The notes beneath the pieces are model-generated. The model was not told where the DNA came from, searched no databases, and saw only the letters and a program-made list of their open reading frames with translations. From contig JABAKD010000003.1 in assembly GCA_012845835.1 (NCBI GenBank), forward strand, positions 3,771,171 to 3,835,170: a stretch of 64,000 nucleotides of DNA. The letters run 5' to 3'. This DNA is from Undaria pinnatifida (lineage: Eukaryota; Sar; Phaeophyceae; Laminariales; Alariaceae). The position numbers and the translations under genes were made by a program. Below, one piece after another: positions 48,701-59,924 of the stretch (position 1 is the first letter of the stretch; every line of letters begins with the position of its first letter).

Positions 48701-51700
48701 AGTCGCGACACTACCTTGTACCGGCTATTGATGATGCGTTCATACAAGTTTGCCTCACAGCGACGTGAGCGTTCAACATCAACTCCAGGTGGTCTCTTGT
48801 CCCGTCATCGGCAAGTCGGTCTGAAAACCAGCCACTTGCTGGTGTGCACACGCTATACCATATCTTCCAATAGAAATAAGCATCAATATCGACCGCCGAA
48901 TCAATACAAATCGTGACGTAACGGTTAGAAGGTAGACAGAACATACAACAACTGCTGCCATCATTCTGCTGTTTGTGAAATTGAACATGTGTTGTGTTGT
49001 TTCGAGTTTACCGTTGTATCGATCAGCATGGGCCGTCACCAGGGTTACGGGGCCAAGCGTACGGCAGGAGACACCTCACAATAACTGTCACACCTTTGAA
49101 CAATCGACGGCAACTTCATGAAAAACAAGGGTTCCACCCTGGGCACCACACAACTCACGGAAACTTGAACATGATACCTCTCGGCACCAAGTATCTCATG
49201 TGCAGCAGTGCAGGTAACCTATGTCATAATCGAAATCTTCAGCACTGGCCCAGGGAGAGTTATCTTGTTCGGAGAGGGTGCGTTCTAAACTGCATGTAGC
49301 TCCAGCCTTTCTGCTGCAGGGTGTAAATTCTTGGAGGTAGCAGATGGTCACGACCGATGCTACGAAAGAGGTACTCGCTTTTATACTTGGCCTCCTCCCT
49401 TGATATGGTCTACACCCCGCACAAAAAGCAGATTTAGAGAAAGTTGAAAGTGCTCCGCAATGAACAACACCACTCTCCCTCGGTAGGCAATTAGAAATAT
49501 AGTCTAAGGAGGAAGCAAATGTTATTCCGACCGTTTTCGGTGAAGAAGCCCCGTCTACAAACGAAAATGGCCAAAAAGTGATATCTTTGTTACTACCTTT
49601 ATATTGTAGCAGCTAGTCTCTGGCACGAACAATGGTGGAGGCGCGCAGTATTTTCCTCGTTCGACCAGAGCTCTATTGGGTACACCGGACTATATTCTGA
49701 GGCTCTTCGCCTGACGAGCTTTAGTGTACCATATTCCTTCAGCTCCCATACCTGGTTCAAACGGCGATTTCGACCGAACTGAAAGTGCAACACAATGTGA
49801 AGAAATACACGGTCTACTACTGTACTGCTGCAGGTTGCAAAAAAAAAAAAGGTGAAAAATCAGACGATTTCGAGTTAATAAGGAACGTCGTTGTTCAGAA
49901 GCGAAAATGGTCAAGAATGATTACCTCCATAAGCACAGCACGTGTCGTCTACGATATCACGTTGTCACCTTGTGTCTGATATTGTCAGTAGGCGTCGCCG
50001 CATTCATAGGGCTGCCCTTGATTTTCTGAAGATTCTCACCGCCATCATTTTTCTTGCTATAAATAGCTCAAATCGTAGCGGGGGTTTACTGTAAGCAATC
50101 GTCTCGACAAACCATGGTCATTGGTGTGTTCCTTTCGCCCCCTATCCATAAGTATATGTCGTCATTTGAATTGCGCGCATAGGGTTCAGCTTTTCCATCA
50201 TTTTGTCATTTAGCGGGTGTACGATGCTCGTGGATTTGCATCGAAATTCGTCAATACTCGCTCCCGCACTTCTTTCGACCCATCCATTTCGCACAACTGA
50301 GATCCCTTGAAGGTGTCGAACCTACGACGTCGACTTCAATAGTGTCGTCGCATACGGGTGGACTGACAGGGACGCCGGCTCTTTTGGCGTCAATTACCTT
50401 CGTCGCCCTTCAATGAAGTGTGAGCAATTTTCACGTGTGAAAAACGCTTTATCCGAGTGAACAACCCAATTGCCCACTCACTGGAAAACAGGACGAACAA
50501 CGAAGGCGGTCCCGATTCTAAGGGAGTTAGTTCGGTAGTTTGTTCAGCTTGAGGCGCCCCTTCCGCGAGGAATGATTTGTCGTCCAGTTTCTATACGCCT
50601 GACTTACAACGCTCCCGATGTGCAGCAGTGATGGTGCGCGTGTTCGGCGAGTGGTAATGACGATCGTGACTCACTAATGCCGTGGTTTCCGTTGTTGTAG
50701 ACCGTGTTTCCGATGATGTTGACGTTGTCGCTGTCGTCGTGGGGGTCGAATCCGTACTCGTGGTTGTCGTGCACCTCGTTGTAGTTCCAGTTCCCTCCGT
50801 CGTGACCCCAAGAGTAGTGGCCGAACCACTGCATGTCACGTCAGGTCAGCACCGCAGAGGGGCAAGGGAAAACATACACATGGATACCACGACTTCAATG
50901 AGAACACACACACAGTAATACGCGCAATCGGGGTATCACACACAGCCTGAAAACATGTCTTTCGACGATATCTCCGATTTCACGGCTGGAGAGTTTTTTT
51001 TTCAACATATTTAGACTAGATCACGTGGTGGCCGCGTTGTCGAAAGCGCTATTTTACGTGCAAGGGTTTTGAGGTAAGAAGACGTAGACGTGGTGACCGT
51101 GCACGTCATTTTACGGCCACCCCCCCACGTCGTGACCCCAATAATAGTACATTGACAAAACCACTAGTCTACATACATTCCAATGTCATGTCAGAGCACA
51201 CGATTATCATCGGCGGAAGATGGGAAAGACGAAGAACTAAATGAGGTGGGCGCGCATGCCGAAGGGCTTACGATAAACACCATGCCTTCGCAAAAATAAT
51301 CCGCAGGTGTGGTAATATTATCGTGAGCGAACGGTCCAGGTGCACATATACAATCTTTGTTTCTGACAGGCTTCGTCTTATGGAGAAGTTCTCTACAATT
51401 ATTTCAATGAAAATGCGAAATTTCAAACAGAGAAACAAGACCATGGGCTAGGCAAAAAACTCTAGATTATTGCAGCCGTCCTGTGACTGTGGGCGACATC
51501 GTCACGCGCATACTATCACGTGACGACGAGGCTCGCTCGTGCAAGAAGAACAACACAGCCACAATAAGACAAGACCCACGACGCCAGAGCAGCCCACCAA
51601 GGCACACGCCGCCAATTATCTGGTTAACGGTCGACCCGTCCTACAACGACAGAGGTATTTAGCAGGTTTTGGGTCCAAGTGCATTAAAAAAAGTTCCGAA

Positions 51701-54700
51701 TCAATCGTGCTCCCTCCTCTTCTAAACAAAGGGACCACCCACCTCCAAGGGACATGTGATACGATGGAGGTGCACCACATTTTTTTCTGTGGTTCCATAT
51801 TTTCGGAAGTTAAGACATGTTCTTCTTAACCCTAAATCTGATTTTTGGAGAAAAATATACCTGCTTCCGGATGAAAAATCCCATGGCCTAGGTATACAAC
51901 GAGAATCGTGCAAAAAAACTAAATGGTCTAATACCGATGATTATGGTTTAAGGAGCTCCGTCACTCAGAAAACACTTCAGACGAAAAGTACTACCTCTAT
52001 CGTAGCACGCGTCCGAAACTGGTTGCCCCCCCCCCTCCCCCCGCCCTTCCGTTACATGATTTACGTACAGGTGACTTGAACAGCTTTTGGGACCGACCGT
52101 TCCTCTCAACTGCAAGACGAAGTATCCGGCATTGTCGTTGGGATATCACTTCAACAGTAACTATCAAAAATACACTACCCACGACACAACAGCCGCGAGA
52201 AAACGATAATTCCGTCGAAAGTCGTCCTGGTGAGGAGCCGTGTGCGCAATACACCGACCGCATGTTAGTGTTCGGTATTTATTGTTTCGTCTTTGACCAA
52301 AGGCTATGTCATCACCAACAACCGGGTATCAACACATCAGCGTTCTTAAAGTCAACTTTTTCGTCAGGTGCAAGGCTTCTCATGTAGCCACCCCCCGAGA
52401 TGTAGGGTTCGGACATATGCCACGATAGAGATAGCGCTTTTCGCCTGAATCGGTTTCTCAATGTCGGGGCTCCTTAATCTAAAATCGCCAGTGTGTCAAG
52501 TTTTGTAGAAGTATGTTCGGATGTATACGCGCAGGGGGTGAGATTGCTCACCAGCGAGAAATTTTAAACTTTCCACCAGTTCAGCTTGGGCGAGGTACAG
52601 AGCTCCACTTGTCGGGGGGGGGGGAGGGGGGGGCTCACAAAATAATCGTCGCAACGCTGCCGTGACACGAGTCCGTGTTGCCGTCAAGCACACGTCCAAT
52701 AGAATGACGTTTGTGTCTCCTCACGGTGCGACTGACGCCGCGCGAAACTCCTGTTCCAAGATAAATATATATATATATATATAATATATATATATGTGGT
52801 CAACAAGTCCTGCTGTAAACTCGTTTAAGGCGGGCTGGGCCTCACGTTGTGGTGGATATCGGAGCGGTAGATATCCCCGGCGACGCCGTAGTCGAGGCCA
52901 TTATCGTCGTCGTAGATGTCGAGGTTGCTGTGGTCATCACACAGACCCCGGGCCTTGTAAGCGATCCCGTACGACTCTGCCGCGTTGTACCCAAGATCTG
53001 GTGGTTGGACAACACCACAATCAGGGCCGGGGGGAAGAGAGGGGGCTAAGAGCGCGTTTGATGCGTGTTGGGCGCATTATTTATTTAGTGGCGCGGGTTG
53101 GGGGTAGGAGACATCCATCCGCTCGTTGCTTGTTGTGCACGCAGACTTTATCATTGCACAGCAGGAGTCAGGGCTTGTAGCAGATACTAACGGACTCCGT
53201 CGCGTCATACCCAAGGTCTGAGGGGTTTGGCATTGAAAGGTGGAGGTAGCGGCATCAGAAGAGGGGGGATTCTCTATGTTTGCGAATCGTATCACATCAT
53301 CCCATTAAACTATTTTTTATGATCAATATGGTTGTTTGCGTTGGCAGACTGCTATGAATTTATAATTTAGAGGTCAAGGAAGGATTATCAATGCCACGGG
53401 GGTAGAGGGCTCACACGTCGAAGACGCCAGGAGACGATCAGTCAAGAGAAACCGTCCAGCGGTCAACGGTGTCAAATCGATCGTTCCAGACTTAGAACTA
53501 GTAGTTTGTCGTTAGTCATGGTAAAATTACCGGAAATTGCCGTCCGTCAAGCAGTCAAAGTTCCGTGCCCTGACATCGTTGCTCGCGTGAGTGACCCCCT
53601 TGTTTTCTTGCGGTGTTTCTCTCCTATTCCATGCTCTTTTGATTTTGCGATATGAATCTGCAATGTAAATGTTAACTGTGCTGCGCAAAGAAGAACGTCC
53701 AAAGTACTTTCGTCTGCGAGGTACAGCAGAGTTAGTCGAAACGACAGGGAAGCGACAAAGTCGGTCCATATCCAACCGTCAGGTAGGTGTGAGTCGGTGC
53801 CTGTGAGAACATTCCAAGAGCGTTTGCCGACAGCGTACCGTTATTAATTTAATTGCCATTTTTTATTTCCCCCCTTCCTTGTGCACACCTTGTGTGTGTA
53901 CGTTTGTGTGCATCGACGTTTGGCCCTCAAGCACCAGCAACGCGTATCAACGATCGGCCGCGAGGGCGGCTACAGAGGACCCTATCTATCCCATCCATCC
54001 ACCTCTGCCTGCGTCCAAACCCTTTTTGAGTTCATGGAGCTTGCTCGTGATATAGACTGTCCTCACGGGTCTACTAAATGCACCAGGACTCACGGGGCTC
54101 CTACGATAAAATGCACTGCTGTAAATGTAAGAGTATAGGGTACTTCTATGCTATGCGTTGACGTACATATGACTTTGAAGACGCTGTCACCTACTCATCA
54201 CCAGGTGCTTTTATTGTTGTCGTTGTCTTCGATCGTACCAGCATAGACGATACGTATGACATGAATAGTCTATATATATCATAGCACAGCAGGCAATACG
54301 AGGTGAATATTACATTTCGAGCAGTTGGTAGGGCCGCCCGCACCATCTGCATTTCAGGTGGAAGTTCATGAAAGTTTCCATGAAGACGCTTCCGCGGAGG
54401 CTCCCTTGGAAGTAATGTCCATGGAAGTCTTTCATGGAAGCTTCCATGGAATTTTCTTCAACGGAAGCTTCCACGGAAGTTACTTCTACAGAATCTTCCA
54501 CGGAAGCTTTCGTAGAAGTAAATTTGCCTTCACGGAAGCTTTCGTGGAAGTGAATTTGCTTCGACGGAAGCTTTTACGGAAGCTTTCGTGCAAGTCAAGT
54601 ATATTTGCTTACACGGAAGCTTTCACGGAGGCCTTCACGGAAGCTTTCGTGGAAGTAAATAAGGAAAATTAGAAAAAATAAAAAATCGTTTCGTCCACAG

Positions 54701-57700
54701 AAGCTCTCAAAATAAAATGCCATGGACTCTTCCGCGATAGCTTCTGTGAAAAAAAAATACTGCCACGAAAACTTCTGTGAAAGCTTCCGGGACGTGTTTG
54801 ACCGTACTCGTTAAATTTTTCATACCCTAGTCTAACCCTAACCCTAACCCCAACCGAATGAAACGTAACAACCATGGTATGGTGAAATCCCCTTCGTCTC
54901 GTACACAGTGTGCGTCAACCATGTTGTCAAAAAAGTGGTAAGCTCTACTGGAGGCACAGTAGGGTACACTACAAATATATCCGCGGGAGCTTTCGTGGAA
55001 GCCGCTGATCTTCTGTTGAAGCTACGGAAGCTTCCATGGAAGTACATCATAAAATTCCGTGTATGTAGCTTCCAACTTTTCGTTGAAGCTACTTTAGCTT
55101 GCGTGGAACCCGCTGAGCTTCCGACCTTCCCTGAAAGCTGTCGCTTGTTTCCATGAAACTAAAACCTAAAAATCATTGGAAACTTCCGTGGAAACTTCCG
55201 TAGAAGTGACCTCCGCGACATTTTCCTACTTCCATGAAAACTTCCGTGGAAGCTTTCGTGGAAGCTACTTCCATGGAAGCCGAAAGCTTTCGTGGAAGCT
55301 TCCGGATTTTTTTCCATGGAAGCTTCCAAGTCTTCCGCGGAAGCTTTTACGGAAGCTTCCACGGAAGCTTTGATAGAATCTGCCATTGCTTCCAATTAAT
55401 ATTCCGGAAGCTTTCATGGGAGCTATGGAAGTTTTCGTGGAAGCAGTGGAAGCTTTACCACGGAAGCTTTCATGAACTTCCACGTAAAAAACAAGTAGTG
55501 CAGGAGACCGAGCTGGTATCAGGTATATATCATAACAGCCCCCCCCTGCCCAACCACCCACTCAAAGCTGTGTAAGAAACAAAATTATATGTTGAATATA
55601 CGTACCTTGTTTACCACAACTAACTGCCGCAGCAAAATTTTAATGCAGTTAGGAATTCGACCACATGAAATCGTCTGTCACGCTCTCCTCATTCCCACCC
55701 TTGTCGTAGTGTACAAGTTCGAGGGTGGAAACAAAAAAAGCAACAAAGAAAAAACAAGAGAACGAGAACTAGAAAGAAAGAAAGATAACTCGATTGCAGC
55801 AGGGGGGATGTAGCGAGGTAGAGCCACGCGACACAGAGGCGTAAAAAACAAACACACCGCAGTACATAGTACGTGTCCGATGCAGCCCAATACAAATGGC
55901 TCACCCCAGGGATGTGTACCAGGTACGGCCTGATTGGTGTCGTGGGGACGCTATTCGCACGAACCGATCGCAAGCTGGTATAACAGAGATGAATTCATAT
56001 AGTGCCGGTTGAATAGAGTGTTGGTTGCCCGCAATAGTGCCTTATAAATCGTTGGTCTCAGACGGGATATGTCACCACTGCTCAGCGGTATTCAGTAGTA
56101 TAGACTATTAACCATAGACACCGGCTGCGGTAGGGGCGCCAGTTTTTTTGGGACGGGGTTCAGCGACTCGGGGTCACTCGCACGAGTGAGCCCGTTCTCC
56201 GTTGCCATCTAAAGCTTTCGTGCCATTTTCATATTGCTATAAGAATCCGCCATGGAATGGTGAGCTACGCTGCGCCAACATAATCGTCCAAATTCGTTTC
56301 AACAGGGAAGTTCAGAGTCACTCGTGCGACCGGCTCAAACCCAGCAGTGAAAATGAGAGTATTAGCATCCCCCCGTACCATAGCATTGGTTTCAGTACGG
56401 CCGGCACGGTATTATACATGATACTTGTCAGCGGCCACCATGTCGTTACTTGATAACACTTACCAATCATCTGGTATACATTGCGAGTTGTTCGTACAAC
56501 AAACAGTGTCGTTTACCGATGCGGTATCCAGCATGCAGATGTCTCGGCAGTGAATACATGTTTGTGAATACAAAAAAGATGGTTCGAAAGTGGCGCTTAT
56601 GTGGCCAAAACATGGAAACGAAGGAGAAAAGCTAGAGGAGGAGTGAGGAGCTGTAAGCAGAGGTAAAATGAGGTGTAGGGTCACGGTAGGGCTTACCGTC
56701 ACCTGATCAATACTGCAGAATGTCCACATGTTACGGGTAGATGTGCTCTACAGGCAGTTGCACTTACCGACAAACCGTCATATAGTAAGGTTCCTTGCAA
56801 AACATTCCTGCAACGTTTCCCAGATACTCATGGTGGGAAGTTATTTACATCAACAACTTGAATATACAACATATCGACGGGAAGTACCAAAACGATGTTC
56901 CCCGCGTTTTGTATTTCTCTGCATCTAGATCAAGATAATATAATATGGTGTACCTAAGGTGCTGATAACGAATAAAATAGATACTAATGGGCTACAGAAT
57001 CCATATTACAATATATCCTCCAGATAGATGTTGAGTGGAGATTGCGCCTAATTATGGAGTAGTTTTGCCCCCGCGCAAACGCCATTGAAATTGCAAAAAA
57101 CAGCGGGAGCCTGCAAATATATGGCAGCTTCCCTGGCGATGTGCCGAGCAGATAGATGCCTCTTGATCCACATTCGCCTTGACCGTCGTGATCTGGAGTG
57201 TGTCGAGGCTCTTTCGGGGCCTTGGTGCGTTATTTGGTTCTCGAACTAGTAAAACCACTCTCCCACAAAATACCTTCCAAGACATCGTGAACACTTGTTT
57301 GCACCTTCAGCATCTATCTAGACTAGACTATTTTTCACCATACCCACTGTTTGGAAATTTTCGAGTTTTTTTTTATCTTGATATCTAAAACGCGAAACGA
57401 ATCTATGGGATAGTTGTTGTAGAACACGACATGGGGACACGATAAACATGTCCAAGTTACACAACAAAGCAAAGGGGCCCCCTGAATGAAGTAGTTAGTT
57501 GACAAAACAAAATGAAGTAGTAATGTCGAAAGTTCGTTCTAGCGTTAATGTTTGTGAACCTCCATCACTCTCACATGCGATCTCCGACCGGAATATATCC
57601 ATTCGAGCGTTTCCCATGTCTTCTTTAGCACTACCGGTGCTATCCGCACACGTGTCTTCGGGTCGTCCCGTGATCTTCTCGGTGATAGCGCTTAGGTAAC

Positions 57701-59893
57701 TGAAATCGCAAGACAGCGGGTAGGCCGGGAAAACAACGTGGAGTTACAAGTAGTCACGGGAAAACATGTATGTGCACACAGCAGCAGTCGAAACGACGTT
57801 GTGAGTCAGGAACCAGATGCCACAACAGCAGTACGACTGCAATAAGTAACATTTGGGGATCGGGGATATAGATGTGCGCGATTGGTCATCTTCATCTTGT
57901 CCGTGATGGTGGCGACGTGAATAGTACAGCAGACGACCAGGTCGGCTGGACCAAAGTTACCTTGTCAAGCAGCACCTCCGGTGATGCTGCAATAGAAAAA
58001 GAAGTCAGATTTTGTCTCCCTCAGAAACGGCTTGTATAGTTTCCGCGCACAGACTGACTAACATCACCCTGTTGACCCTGATAGCTACTACACTGTAGTT
58101 GCAAGGGAAGTCGCCGACCTATATCCTTAATGAGGACACACAACCCGTAATACGCGTGATCGGAGTATCACACACAGCTTGCAAAAATGAATTTCGACAA
58201 AAAAATCGATCTCACAGCTGGACTGGAGTGTATTTTCAAGATTTATAATATTAAAACGAACTACAAAACAGAAATCACGGGAAAAACACACCTTATTCGT
58301 CTTTCATGTGTGGCCCGGTCTACACGGGCCACGAACAAAGTTGTCGAATAGGAAAGAGGTCGATTAAAAGGTGGCGATGCCTTCCATAGTTGAGATCCAT
58401 TTCGTCCTGATAACAACTCAAAATAAATTAAAAACGTATTCCCTTTGAATCAGGGACTAACACAGGCAGCAGGGACTAAGACACGCGTCGCAGGTTGTGT
58501 TGGGGCGCACGATTGTTTTTTAAGTCCCTACCACCAGGTGTTTCATCAAACACTCGCCGAAGGCATGTTGCGCACCAGCGGGGCTACGGTCTATTTGCTC
58601 TCCTTATTCAGAGATGGTGGTTCTAAATCCCATCAGCATTCATCACCTTGACTACCCCCAAGCTTCAGACTGCTCTTCGTTCGTGGGGCAATCCAAAAAC
58701 TTCGATTCCCCTTTGAAAAAACCCAGAAAATGTGGAACCATGGCAGGAGGTTGACCCGGCGAACATCACGCTCATCAGCAGACGATCTACGATCTACCCA
58801 TGAAGCCGTTGACGTGCTAGACTACAGTCACCGTGTCAACGTCACTTTTATCGATGTTTTCTTTTAGGAAATTTAAGGCTCTCGGAGGTTTTCTGTACTC
58901 ACTCGCCTAGCAAAGTCCGTGACGAAAGAGGTGTCCCCGGAGGTCACGGCCTATGATAGTAGCTTCTACCACCTCCAAAGTAGACATATAGTCTATAGAC
59001 TATATTTTTGTTAGAAGGTCTAGCAGTTGGGCCGCATGTCACCGGAGTTTGAACACCTGTCTAGCCGTATTGTCGTTATGGCCGTGTACTCTCACCACTC
59101 TCACCTTCGCCCGTCGTGGGGATTGTGGTCGTAGTCCGCAGCGAGTAGGTCCCATGATGTGATCTTCGTGTACTTAATGTCCAGCTCCCCCCCGTGGGCT
59201 CGGACGTTCAGGGTGTGAGTGCTGTTGCTCGCCTGTCGCGATACCGAAACGGGCCAAAGGTCAAAGTGATACTCTTATCTATCGCGAATACATTCCCGCA
59301 CCCCCCCCCCCCCCCAACTACAGTGACAATCACTGCAAGCGAAAGAGTGGTTTGTTTTATGAGCGCACGTAGAAAGCTGGGACTGCTCGGGCGTTTCGTG
59401 GGAGCCTCCACCAACTACGAGCGCTCAGACGTTGAGCAGAGCTGTTTCCGGCGTACCCTGCTGCCTGAGTACATAGCGATAGCTATTGCATATTATGTGA
59501 ACAACTCCCACTTCTTAGTCGCCATTTACCGCCGACACGAGCGCATAGAAACGTTGCGCGGGATGGGCAAATTAATGTCTTGGGCGTGACGTTTGGAGTC
59601 ATCATGGATGATGGATGATGGATGATGTTGATACTGAGTTCTTCATGTTTGGAGCGACTGATTCTACGATCGATGGCACCTCCCTAAAACCGGCGATTTT
59701 GCCCTAACCAACGTTTCATGGCTGCCCGACACAAGGAAGGACGCTACGAAAAAAATGCCTTCGTGTACGTTTTGATTTGCGAATAACTAGTTAGCACTAC
59801 TACTACTACTACTACTACTACTGCTACTACTACTACTACTACTTCTACTACTGTACTACCTCTGCTACTACTACTACAACGACTACTACAACA

Positions 59894-59924
<31 letters not shown>

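Noticed and set aside
54310..55575. Repetitive SFHGSFHG / EASVEASVE open frames on both strands
   Set aside because: Translation of a self-complementary short repeat; the same pattern on both strands argues against a gene.
55860..55920. Minus-strand LYWAASDTYYV, faintly like LGYNAAESYGI of exon 4
   Set aside because: DNA alignment is poor, there is no acceptor in phase, and flanks do not match; probably chance.
57052..57294. Minus-strand open frame with SLDTLQITTVKANV considered as an epimerase exon
   Set aside because: Exons 2 and 3 already join to exon 4 with matching phases and no missing residues; no phase-compatible splice sites here.
59194..59589. 131-codon plus-strand open frame
   Set aside because: Its first part is antisense to epimerase exon 2 and it crosses a poly-C run; no family features.
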